This document shows, in pieces, positions 1-5,980 of a stretch of 8,852 nt of DNA (its first letter is position 1; each line of letters begins with the position of its first letter). This stretch comes from Halovenus sp. (GTDB lineage: Archaea > Halobacteriota > Halobacteria > Halobacteriales > Haloarculaceae), in NCBI GenBank assembly GCA_028275145.1, contig JAQCNG010000016.1:1-8852 (forward strand), written 5' to 3'. Both the position numbers and the translations under genes were made by a program. The notes below the pieces were generated by a model. It was not told the DNA's origin. It searched no databases and was given only the letters and a program-made list of their open reading frames with translations.

Positions 1-300
1 CCAGTTGCGGGTGACACGCTCGCGCCGGGCGACGAACTACCGGTCGTTGGTACGTTCGACAGTGACTCGGAGAGTGCCGACTTTGATTCGTTCCTCTCGG
101 AGCACGGGCGTACGCTCACCGATGGTGGACTGGCCTACGGGTCAGACGAGGGGGGTGACCAGGCCACCGCTGTCGGGACGGCCTCGTGGGAGCGAATCGC
201 CTCAATCGAGGTCATCGAACCCCGTCACGAGTACGTCTACGACTTCTCGGTGGCAGGACTGGAGACGTTCACGACGGCGGCGGGTGTCGTCACGCACAAC
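1..300 (+). other. C-terminal part of an intein in rpoA2, probably a mini-intein
   Basis: In-frame self-splicing protein insert ending in His-Asn (codons 99-100) and followed by Thr as the +1 extein nucleophile. Codons 77-100 fit intein blocks F and [11 protein letters not shown], then [13 protein letters not shown]. Codons 63-76 (starting [12 protein letters not shown]) fit the strand before block F. Codons 3-16 ([14 protein letters not shown]) look like the end of the N-terminal Hint half, where GD-x-LPV patterns are common. Only about 46 residues lie between the two halves. They are acidic, rich in Ser, Asp and Gly, and show no LAGLIDADG motif, so there is no room for a homing endonuclease. 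The N-terminal cysteine or serine lies outside the window. By my count 25 of 100 intein codons end in A or T, against 8 of the first 100 extein codons, which fits a foreign origin. The intein call is firm; the mini-intein call is an inference. Confidence 0.9.
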
Positions 301-1260
301 ACGATGAACACCTTCCACTACGCGGGTGTCGCCGAGATCGACGTCACACAGGGGTTGCCGCGGCTGATCGAACTCGTGGACGCCCGAAAGGAGCCCGACA
401 CCCCCATGATGACGGTCTATCTGGAGGAGGAGTACGCCGAGGACCGCGACCGCGCCCACGAGGTGGTCTGGAACATCGAGGCGACCCGCATCCTCCAGTT
501 GGGTGACGTCTCGACGAACGTGGCGGATATGCTGGTGGAGGTGTCGCTCAACGAGGACACACTCCGCGAGCGGTGGCCCACGGTCGACGACCCGGGCGAG
601 GTTGCCGAGGAGATCGCCGGGACAATCGAGTCGGCGCTCGGTGTCGAGGCCCGTCGAGACGGTCTGGCCATCCGGTTTGGCCCCGACGAGCCCTCCTACC
701 GGGACCTGTTGCAACTGGTCGAGGAACTCCGGGAGATCGTGTTCAAAGGTATCGAGGACATCTCGCGGGTGGTCATCCGGAAGGAAGAGACCGACAACGG
801 CGAGGAGTTTGTTCTCTACACGGAGGGGTCTGACTTCGGGACGGCACTGGAGATAGAGGGCGTCGACGCCTCCCGGACCACCTGCAACAACATCCACGAG
901 ATACACAAGAACCTGGGTGTGGAGGCGGCCCGCGAGTCCATCATCGAGGAGACGATGGACACCCTCAGAGAGCAGGGTCTGGACGACGTGAACATCCGGC
1001 ATCTCATGCTCGTTGCCGACACGATGACGAACGAGGGTGAGATCGACTCCATCGGCCGGCACGGCATCTCGGGCGCAAAGGACTCGGTGCTCGCGCGGGC
1101 GGCCTTCGAGGTGACGGTCAGCCACCTGCTCGATGCCGCAATCCACGGCGAGATCGACCACCTCGACGGCGTGACGGAGAACGTCATCGTCGGCAAGCCG
1201 ATCAAACTGGGCACCGGCGACGTCGACCTGCGGATGAGCGCCGGGTCGAACTCCGACTGA
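1..1260 (+). CDS. rpoA2: DNA-directed RNA polymerase subunit A'' (3' part, interrupted by an intein)
   Basis: This is the C-terminal part of the largest-subunit fragment A'' of archaeal RNA polymerase, corresponding to the trigger-loop, jaw and cleft end of Rpb1/beta'. The frame is open from base 1, so the gene begins upstream of the window; the internal GTG at 250 is not a start. Codons 1-100 are intein and codons 101-419 are extein. The extein begins [10 protein letters not shown], matching the Rpb1 trigger loop ([10 protein letters not shown]), with the catalytic histidine at bases 316-318. Near the C terminus, [14 protein letters not shown] followed by SIGRHGISG matches the conserved end of Rpb1. 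The subunit acts in the RNA polymerase core and takes part in nucleotide addition. The stop codon overlaps the nusA start in TGATG, so the two genes are cotranscribed and probably translationally coupled. Identity is certain from these motifs; only the upstream extent is unknown. Confidence 0.97.
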   Translation, partial: PVAGDTLAPGDELPVVGTFDSDSESADFDSFLSEHGRTLTDGGLAYGSDEGGDQATAVGTASWERIASIEVIEPRHEYVYDFSVAGLETFTTAAGVVTHNTMNTFHYAGVAEIDVTQGLPRLIELVDARKEPDTPMMTVYLEEEYAEDRDRAHEVVWNIEATRILQLGDVSTNVADMLVEVSLNEDTLRERWPTVDDPGEVAEEIAGTIESALGVEARRDGLAIRFGPDEPSYRDLLQLVEELREIVFKGIEDISRVVIRKEETDNGEEFVLYTEGSDFGTALEIEGVDASRTTCNNIHEIHKNLGVEAARESIIEETMDTLREQGLDDVNIRHLMLVADTMTNEGEIDSIGRHGISGAKDSVLARAAFEVTVSHLLDAAIHGEIDHLDGVTENVIVGKPIKLGTGDVDLRMSAGSNSD

Positions 1261-1679
1261 TGCGTGTCACGCTCTCCGGGGAGGCGCTGCGGATTGCCGG
1301 CCTGGTCGAGGCCGAGACCGACGCCTCGGTGCGGGACTGTCTCGTCGAGGACGAGCGGGTGGTCGTGCTGGTCGCCGCCGGCGAGATGGCCGCGGCAATC
1401 GGGCCCGGCGGCGAGCACGTCAAGCGCATCGAGCGCCGCATCGGCACGCAGGTGACACTCGTCGAGGACGCCGACCGGCCCGGGGCGTTCGTGGCGAACT
1501 CGCTCGCGCCCGCGGCGGTGTACAACGTCACGATAAGCGAGGGTGAGGACACGATCGCCTACGCCGAGGTGGACGAGAACGACCGCGGCGTCGCCATCGG
1601 CACCGACGGGGAGAACATCGAAACCGCCCGCCGTCTGGCGAAGCGCCACCACGATATCGACGACATCGAGTTGGCGTAG
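1260..1679 (+). CDS. nusA: Archaeal NusA-like transcription factor (two KH domains)
   Basis: A 139-residue RNA-binding protein of the archaeal NusA family, usually encoded directly after rpoA2. It has two KH domains with visible GxxG loops: GPGG at residues 48-51 within IGPGGEHVKRIERRIG, and GTDG at 114-117 within VAIGTDGENIETARRLAKRH. Archaeal NusA is shorter than bacterial NusA because it lacks the N-terminal polymerase-binding and S1 domains, and this length is normal for the family. It is expected to bind RNA in the cytoplasm and influence transcription elongation or termination; its exact archaeal role is poorly defined. The ATG at 1260 overlaps the rpoA2 stop (TGATG), which fixes the start and shows the genes share an operon. 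The next gene is convergent, so this is the last gene of the transcript. Identity is secure from domain content and position. Confidence 0.95.
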   Translation: MRVTLSGEALRIAGLVEAETDASVRDCLVEDERVVVLVAAGEMAAAIGPGGEHVKRIERRIGTQVTLVEDADRPGAFVANSLAPAAVYNVTISEGEDTIAYAEVDENDRGVAIGTDGENIETARRLAKRHHDIDDIELA

Positions 1680-1704
1680 GCCGGTCCGACCGCCGTCTCT
1701 TCTC

Positions 1705-1735
1705 GACTCTCGACGGGGGACACCTCGAGAGAGTC
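1705..1735. terminator. Hairpin between convergent nusA and btuD, possible bidirectional terminator
   Basis: The 94-bp gap between the two convergent stop codons contains a perfect 7-bp inverted repeat, GACTCTC at 1705-1711 and GAGAGTC at 1729-1735, with a 17-base loop. A shorter pair, TCTCGA at 1701-1706 and TCGAGA at 1725-1730, offers an alternative fold. The + strand is pyrimidine-rich from about 1695 to 1712, but there is no clear T-run, which archaeal terminators normally need. The location suits a terminator or 3'-end processing structure for both transcripts. This is an inference from position and symmetry only. Confidence 0.3.
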
Positions 1736-1773
1736 AGAACCCGGTCCGGGAGCGACCCGTGGACCGCGGCGAG

Positions 1774-2958
1774 TCAGTCCGGGAGCGCATCGCGGACCGC
1801 GGCGAGCAGTTCTGCCTCGCTCTCGACACGGGCTGTCTCGCCGCCGTCACCGCGGGCGGCCCGTGGGCCGGTCTCGCCCAGGTGCGCCCGGATGCGTGTC
1901 TCCTCGTCCCCGATTGCGGCCGCTCCCGCGGGGGTCTCACCCGGTCCGGCAACAACGAGTGCGTCGGCCGCCCGTGCGAGTTCGCGGACGCGCTCGCGTT
2001 CGCGCCTGTCTGGCCCCTCGAAGGCGGGGACAGTCACGGTCTGCTGGCCCAGATTCGTAGCGACACTCGCCGCGACATCGCCGCCGGAGACCGGCCCGAC
2101 AGTCACCTCGTAGCCCGCCCGCCACAGCGCGCGCACAGCAGCAGCGCCGCCCGCTCCGCCGCCGACCACGTGGACAGTCCCGCTGTGCTCCGGGCGCTCC
2201 TCGAGTGCGGCGACGCGTGGCGTGCCGGTGACGTGATTCCGGGAGACGGCGGTCTCTGTTCCGAAGGCGTCCGCGAGACTCTCGTCCGCGAGCACCTGCT
2301 CGGGTGGGCCCCGGGCACGAATCCGGCCGTCCGACAGCAACAGGAGGCGGTCACAGAACCGGGCCGCCAGGTCGAGGTCGTGGATGGCCGCGAGCGCCGC
2401 CCGACCCTCCCTGACGAGGTCGGCGACGAGGCCGAGCACCTGCACCTGGTGGTTGATGTCGAGACTCGACGTGGGTTCGTCCAGCAAGAGCGCGTCGGGC
2501 TCCTGTGCGAGCGCGCGGGCCAGCAGGACCCGCTGACGTTCGCCGCCGCTCAGTGAGTCGACCGACCGCTCCCGCAGACCGAGGGTCTCGGTGCGCTCCA
2601 TCGCCGCCTCGACGGTCCCCTCGTCGTCGCGCCAGTCAAGTCGGGAGCGGTGTGGGGTGCGGCCCATCTCGACGAGCTGCTCGGCGGTGAACGAGAACCC
2701 GACGTGGGTGTCCTGTGGGACGGTGGCGACCCGCCGACTGACCGCCTTCGAGGAGAGGTCGGCGACGCGGTCACCGTCGAGGTCGACCGCGCCGGCGTCG
2801 GGTTCGAGGATGCCGTTTATCGTGCGCAGGAGCGAGGTTTTGCCCGCGCCGTTCGGGCCGATCAGCGCGACGAACTCGCCGCGCTCGACCGACAGCGAGA
2901 CGTCCTCGAGGACCGCGGTTCCACCCAGTGACAGGGCGACGCCGTCGAGACGGATCAC
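1774..2958 (-). CDS. btuD: Corrinoid (vitamin B12) ABC importer ATP-binding protein with extra C-terminal domain
   Basis: ATPase subunit of a BtuCDF-type importer, on the cytoplasmic face of the membrane. The protein has 394 residues from a GTG start. The ABC domain occupies about residues 1-235: Walker A GPNGAGKT (34-41), Q-loop Gln82, signature LSGGERQ (136-142), Walker B ALLLDEP (156-162), D-loop SSLD (164-167) and H-loop His193. All catalytic motifs are intact. A second domain follows from about 261 to 394, starting TVHVVGGGAGGAAAVRALW, with a glycine-rich nucleotide-binding look. Similar tails are known on archaeal BtuD-like proteins, but their role is unclear to me. The GTG overlaps the btuC stop in GTGA, so expression is coupled to btuC. 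The open frame continues upstream of this start across btuC in another frame, but that stretch is a shadow with no family match. The substrate could be another corrinoid or, less likely, heme or an iron chelate. Confidence 0.9.
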   Translation of the reverse strand: MIRLDGVALSLGGTAVLEDVSLSVERGEFVALIGPNGAGKTSLLRTINGILEPDAGAVDLDGDRVADLSSKAVSRRVATVPQDTHVGFSFTAEQLVEMGRTPHRSRLDWRDDEGTVEAAMERTETLGLRERSVDSLSGGERQRVLLARALAQEPDALLLDEPTSSLDINHQVQVLGLVADLVREGRAALAAIHDLDLAARFCDRLLLLSDGRIRARGPPEQVLADESLADAFGTETAVSRNHVTGTPRVAALEERPEHSGTVHVVGGGAGGAAAVRALWRAGYEVTVGPVSGGDVAASVATNLGQQTVTVPAFEGPDRRERERVRELARAADALVVAGPGETPAGAAAIGDEETRIRAHLGETGPRAARGDGGETARVESEAELLAAVRDALPD

Positions 2959-4052
2959 AGGGCGTGCACCTCCCGTCGCCGGAGCAAGAACAGGAAAAAC
3001 GGGGCACCCACCGCGGCGGTGACGATGCCGACGGGCATGGCGGTGCCCGCGCGGGCGACTGTGTCCGCGAGCACCAGAAACGTGGCCCCGGCGAGCGCGC
3101 TGGTCGGGATGAGAATGCGGTGGTCGGGACCGACCACCAGGCGCATGACGTGTGGGATGATGAGTCCGACAAAGCCGATGATGCCGGCGACGGCGACGGC
3201 GGCGGCGGTGATGAGTGCCGTGGCCGCGAGCAACAGTCGCTTCGTCCGTTCGACCTCGATACCGAGCGCGAGCGCGTCCTCCTCCCCGAGCAACATGACG
3301 TTCAGGTCGCGGGCGTACGCGAGCAGGACGGCAAAGAGCAGTACCGACAGGGGTAGTGTCGCCTCGACGTGGCCCCAGGTGCTGTACCGCAGATTCCCCA
3401 TGAGCCAGAGAATCGCCTCCTCGAGTCCCTCGCCGGCCTGCAAGAGCAGGTACGAGACCAGCGCTCCGAGAAACGTCTGGACCGCGAGACCGGCAAGCAG
3501 TAGCGTCGCCACCGGGGTCCGACCGTTCTCGCTGGCGACGAAGTACACCCCGAACGCCGCGAGCACCGCGCCGACGAACGCGGCGGTCTGGAGGCCAAAG
3601 GGCATTGTGACCGGGAACGCGATGGTGGCGACTGCACCGACCGCTGCGCCCGAGGAGACACCGATTATCGAGGGGTCGGCCATCGGATTCCGGAAAAAGC
3701 CCTGCATCACAGCGCCGGCGGTTCCGAGCGCGAACCCGACGACTGCGCCGAGCACGATTCGCGGCAGGCGTATCTTCTGGACGATTGTCTGCTCGGTCTG
3801 GCCGACGTCGAGCGCGAACGGTCTGGTGTACGAGACATCCGGCACCGGCACCTGGATGGCCCGCCCCTCGACGCCGACCTGTCCCGACTCCATCCCCACC
3901 CCCGACGGGTACGCGAGCGTGTTGAGCACCGCACGGGTGACCGTCCACGGGTCGAGATTGACTGACCCGACCATGGTGCTCGCGAGCACCGTCCCGACCA
4001 GCGCCGCGAACAGCGCCCCAGACCACAGGGCCGTCCGAACCACTATCCGCAT
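2955..4052 (-). CDS. btuC: Corrinoid (vitamin B12) ABC importer permease
   Basis: Membrane-spanning subunit of a type II ABC importer (FecCD/BtuC family), 365 residues, expected to form a dimer with about ten membrane helices per chain. The hallmark stretch lies at residues 95-136: RLPR, then GAVMQGFFRNPMADPSIIGV, then SSGA. The cytoplasmic coupling region is at about 264-312, including FVGLIIPHVMRLVVGPDHR. The first membrane helix is at about 6-27. A long hydrophilic extracytoplasmic segment (about 28-94) precedes the conserved RLPR, longer than I expect in bacterial BtuC. The ATG at 4050-4052 places the N-terminal helix correctly, and a strong AT-rich promoter lies about 30 bases upstream. 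The stop overlaps the btuD start. FecCD-family members also carry iron siderophores and heme, so the corrinoid assignment rests on the neighbouring BtuF- and BtuD-like proteins and is good but not proven. Confidence 0.9.
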   Translation of the reverse strand: MRIVVRTALWSGALFAALVGTVLASTMVGSVNLDPWTVTRAVLNTLAYPSGVGMESGQVGVEGRAIQVPVPDVSYTRPFALDVGQTEQTIVQKIRLPRIVLGAVVGFALGTAGAVMQGFFRNPMADPSIIGVSSGAAVGAVATIAFPVTMPFGLQTAAFVGAVLAAFGVYFVASENGRTPVATLLLAGLAVQTFLGALVSYLLLQAGEGLEEAILWLMGNLRYSTWGHVEATLPLSVLLFAVLLAYARDLNVMLLGEEDALALGIEVERTKRLLLAATALITAAAVAVAGIIGFVGLIIPHVMRLVVGPDHRILIPTSALAGATFLVLADTVARAGTAMPVGIVTAAVGAPFFLFLLRRREVHAL

Positions 4053-4112
4053 CGTTCATCAATTGCGCTTTGATTAGATAAATATTTGTTGCACTAGCGT
4101 CCACTGGGAGAC
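4053..4112. promoter_or_regulatory. Divergent promoter region of btuCD and btuF with palindromic TATA element
   Basis: The 60-bp gap between the two divergent start codons is strikingly AT-rich for this genome (most of 4060-4090). It contains the perfect palindrome AAATATTT at 4080-4087. Its centre is about 30 bases from the btuF GTG (4113) and about 32 bases from the btuC ATG (4052). With the usual spacing of 25-27 bases from TATA centre to transcription start, both mRNAs would have leaders of only a few bases. On the - strand TTTATCTAA (4075-4083) could act as a separate TATA box. A GGGAG at 4106-4110 lies only 2 bases before the GTG, too close for a normal Shine-Dalgarno site. No cobalamin riboswitch could fit. 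The sequence is seen directly; promoter function is inferred. Confidence 0.65.
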
Positions 4113-5354
4113 GTGCGCAGACACAGACTCATCGCGTTAGTACTGGTGGTGCTCGCGGTGGGGCCGGCGCTGACTGCCGGCCTCGCGGGTGCCCAGACAG
4201 GTATCGACACACAGCAGACAGCCGCCGCGTCGAGCCACGCCTGCGAGTTCCCGCTGACCGTCGAGGACAACACGGGCCAGCAGGTCGAAATCCAGGAGGA
4301 GCCACAGGAGGTAGTGGCGCTGTTGCCGAGCGTCGCCCAGCAACTCTGGGAGATGGACGCCGAGGAGAAGGTGGTCGGAATGCCGGTGCGGGAGTGGACG
4401 TCGTATCTCGAGGGGAGCCAGAACAGGACACACGTGCTCCAGTTCGACGAGAGCGCCGGGCTCTCGGTGCCGAACACGGAGGTCATCGTCGACCTGGACC
4501 CGGATATCGTGCTCGCGCCGAACGAGGTGCCGGAGGACTCGATAACAGAGCTCCGTGATGCCGGGCAGACGGTGTACTACTACGAGCGGCCGTCGGACCT
4601 CGACGGACTGGTCGACGTGCTCAACCGGACGGGTCGACTCGTCGGCGAGTGCGACGGGGCAGCAGCGGCCGTCGAGGAGATGACCGGGACGATCGACCTT
4701 GTCGAGTCGGCGGTGGCAGACGAACAGCGACCGCGGGTGTTCTACGACTCCGGGTTCGGCACGACAGTCGTCGAGGGGTCGCTCCAGCACGAACTGCTCA
4801 CCACCGCCGGCCTCGAGAACGTCGCGGCGGAGTTCGGCGGCATCCAGTTCGACCCCGAACAGGTCGTCGCGGCCGACCCCGAGTGGGTGATAGCGAGCGA
4901 GGGGGGACGGCTCTCGGAGTTCAGCGGCTACAACCAGACGACCGCCCTCCAGGAGGACCAGATTGTCAGGGTCGACCCGAACCTGTTCAGCCAGCGTGGA
5001 CCGCGCTACGCGGATGTCATCGAGAACCTGGCCGAGACGTTCCACGCCGACGCGCTCCAGCAGGCCCGGAATCCGGACAACGGCACCGACGACGGCACCG
5101 GCGACGGGACTGATGACGGCGGGACAGGCGACGGGACTGATGACGACGGCACCGGCGACGGAACGGGCGGGATGGAAGACGGCACCGGCGACGGGACTGA
5201 TGACGGCGGGATGGAAGACGGCGCAGACGACGGAACGGGCGACGACGGAACAGGCGACGACGGCAACGCCGACGGTGACGGGGCAGGTCTGACCGTCGTC
5301 GCGGCGCTGGTGGCTCTGAGTGCGCTGGTGCTGGCGGCCAGACGACAGCGGTAG
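4113..5354 (+). CDS. btuF: Surface-anchored corrinoid-binding protein of the BtuCDF importer
   Basis: Extracellular substrate-binding protein (helical-backbone metal-receptor/BtuF type), 413 residues from a GTG start. A Sec-type signal peptide is visible: basic MRRHR, a hydrophobic core at 7-26, and probable cleavage after AGAQ (about residue 28). The binding fold spans about 45-318: PLTVEDNTGQQVEIQEEPQEVV is typical of the family's first strand, followed by VVALLPSVAQQLWEM, the DLDPDIVLAP region and the RPRVFYDSG region. Cys44 and Cys180 could pair. Possible N-glycosylation sites are Asn104, 171, 274 and 323. A 70-residue Asp/Gly/Thr linker (321-390) leads to one membrane helix (391-409) and the basic end RRQR. 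This layout resembles PGF-CTERM surface proteins, but the PGF triplet is replaced by Gly-Ala-Gly-Leu. The gene is divergent from btuCD rather than in one operon with it. The role is to deliver corrinoid to BtuC; iron-chelate binding is a weaker alternative. Confidence 0.85.
   Translation: MRRHRLIALVLVVLAVGPALTAGLAGAQTGIDTQQTAAASSHACEFPLTVEDNTGQQVEIQEEPQEVVALLPSVAQQLWEMDAEEKVVGMPVREWTSYLEGSQNRTHVLQFDESAGLSVPNTEVIVDLDPDIVLAPNEVPEDSITELRDAGQTVYYYERPSDLDGLVDVLNRTGRLVGECDGAAAAVEEMTGTIDLVESAVADEQRPRVFYDSGFGTTVVEGSLQHELLTTAGLENVAAEFGGIQFDPEQVVAADPEWVIASEGGRLSEFSGYNQTTALQEDQIVRVDPNLFSQRGPRYADVIENLAETFHADALQQARNPDNGTDDGTGDGTDDGGTGDGTDDDGTGDGTGGMEDGTGDGTDDGGMEDGADDGTGDDGTGDDGNADGDGAGLTVVAALVALSALVLAARRQR
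5077..5290 (+). repeat. Repetitive DNA encoding the Asp/Gly/Thr linker of BtuF
   Basis: Short repeated blocks built from GACGGCACCGGC-like and GACGGGACTGATGAC-like units encode the extracellular stalk. The clearest repeat is a perfect 33-base direct repeat at 5091-5123 and 5178-5210, offset by 87 bases. A second is a perfect 17-base repeat at 5167-5183 and 5206-5222 that includes ATGGAAGAC. Both offsets (87 and 39 bases) are multiples of three, so copy-number change would keep the reading frame. Such low-complexity acidic linkers are common in haloarchaeal surface proteins between the binding domain and the anchor. Confidence 0.85.
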
Positions 5355-5386
5355 GTTCGCGGCCCCCGGCGGAGAGTCGGCGGGTC

Positions 5387-5396
5387 ACTTTTGATG
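5387..5396 (+). promoter_or_regulatory. Possible TATA element for the MaoC-like gene
   Basis: ACTTTTGATG is the only AT-rich stretch in the 62-bp gap between btuF and the next gene. Its centre is about 25 bases before the GTG at 5417, the spacing expected for a leaderless haloarchaeal transcript. No Shine-Dalgarno sequence is seen before that GTG. The match to a TATA consensus is weak, and read-through from btuF is also possible. Confidence 0.35.
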
Positions 5397-5416
5397 CCCG
5401 CCCGCGATATCCGTTC

Positions 5417-5848
5417 GTGCACGACAGTTACGAGGCGGTAACGTCCGGTGAGACAGTCGAACTCGGGAGTTGCGAGGTCACGCGCGAGGAGATACGCTCG
5501 TTCGCACAGCGGTACGACCCACAGGAGTTCCATCTGGAGGACGACCCAGACGGCCCGTTCGGTGGACTGGTCGCGAGCGGTTGGCACACTGTTGCGCTCT
5601 CGATGCGCCTGCTCGTCGAGGGGTACCTCGAGGAGGCCACCACCGCCGGCTCGCCGGGACTGGAGGGGTTGCGGTGGCAAGAGCCGGTCCGTCCCGGCGA
5701 CGAACTGACCGCCACCCTGACACTCGGCGAGAAAGAGCCGTGGGACGAACGCCGCGGCCTGGTCCACCACGAACTCGAAACGGACAATCAACACGGCACC
5801 CGCGTGCTGTGGGTGGACGCCCTCACGCTCTACCCGCGCGAGTCCTGA
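5417..5848 (+). CDS. MaoC-like hot-dog dehydratase (putative enoyl-CoA hydratase family)
   Basis: A 143-residue single-domain protein of the MaoC/R-hydratase family. These enzymes add water to, or remove it from, acyl-CoA thioesters. The family signature is clear at residues 33-58: YDPQEFHLED, then PFGGLVASGWHT. Asp34 and His39 correspond to the catalytic pair, and the following GGLVASGWHT helix start is typical of the acyl-dehydratase subgroup. The second half (about 84-143, from LRWQEPVRPGDEL) fits the remaining hot-dog strands. Length is normal for one hot-dog unit, which would work as a dimer. The protein is cytoplasmic, with no signal or membrane segment. The GTG start at 5417 lacks a ribosome site and would be leaderless. 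Neighbours give no pathway hint, so the substrate is unknown; a role in fatty acid, polyhydroxyalkanoate or methylaspartate-type CoA metabolism would be speculation. Confidence 0.85.
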   Translation: MHDSYEAVTSGETVELGSCEVTREEIRSFAQRYDPQEFHLEDDPDGPFGGLVASGWHTVALSMRLLVEGYLEEATTAGSPGLEGLRWQEPVRPGDELTATLTLGEKEPWDERRGLVHHELETDNQHGTRVLWVDALTLYPRES

Positions 5849-5849
5849 C

Positions 5850-5861
5850 CCGGGAACCCGG
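5850..5861 (+). terminator. Short GC inverted repeat just after the MaoC-like gene
   Basis: CCGGG at 5850-5854 and CCCGG at 5857-5861 form a perfect inverted repeat with a 2-base spacer, starting 1 base after the stop codon. It is flanked by a direct repeat of TCCTGACC (5843-5850 and 5862-5869). The loop is very short and no T-run follows, so it may be only a GC-rich coincidence. It is listed because of its position at the 3' end of the gene. Confidence 0.2.
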
Positions 5862-5942
5862 TCCTGACCGCTGCTCTCTGCACTCCAGATTCACCCGGAT
5901 CTTGCCGGTTGTTTCGGCCTGCTCTCGGCCCGAACGGGAGGG

Positions 5943-5952
5943 ATTTATGTAT
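5943..5952 (+). promoter_or_regulatory. TATA box of the Bat-type regulator gene
   Basis: ATTTATGTAT is the most AT-rich element in the 132-bp gap before the regulator. It resembles the haloarchaeal TTTATA-like consensus and lies about 33 bases before the ATG at 5981, predicting a leader of about 5-10 bases. No Shine-Dalgarno site precedes the ATG. The rest of the gap (5862-5940) shows nothing recognisable. Promoter activity is inferred from position and composition. Confidence 0.6.
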
Positions 5953-5974
5953 CCCCGGATACCTAACCTGTTAG
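5949..5974 (+). promoter_or_regulatory. Two adjacent inverted repeats, candidate operator
   Basis: Two perfect inverted repeats lie back to back between the TATA box and the start codon. The first is GTATCC-CC-GGATAC (5949-5962) and the second is CTAAC-CT-GTTAG (5963-5974). Both have a 2-base spacer, and their centres are 13 bases apart. They overlap the predicted transcription start, where a bound protein would block the promoter. The bound factor is unknown; autoregulation by the encoded HTH protein is possible. The symmetry is seen directly; operator function is inferred. Confidence 0.5.
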
Positions 5975-5980
5975 TACCCA

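Noticed and set aside
250..300. GTG at 250 as the start of rpoA2
   Set aside because: It lies inside intein block F, and the frame is open and meaningful back to base 1.
202..1161. 319-residue open frame on the - strand across rpoA2
   Set aside because: It is antisense to conserved polymerase sequence and has no motif support.
2959..4104. Upstream extension of the btuD frame, giving a 776-residue open frame
   Set aside because: The extra 382 codons overlap btuC in another frame, are Arg/Gly/His-rich with no family match, and btuC is clearly real. The GTG at 2958, coupled to the btuC stop, is the true start.
4053..4112. Cobalamin riboswitch upstream of btuC or btuF
   Set aside because: The gap is only 60 bases and predicted leaders are a few bases long, far too short; no B12-box sequence is seen.
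4137..5045. 302-residue open frame on the - strand across btuF
   Set aside because: It is antisense to a well-supported secreted binding protein and has no family signature.
5077..5290. CRISPR-like or minisatellite array
   Set aside because: The repeats are irregular, in frame, and encode a typical acidic linker; there are no spacers of regular length.
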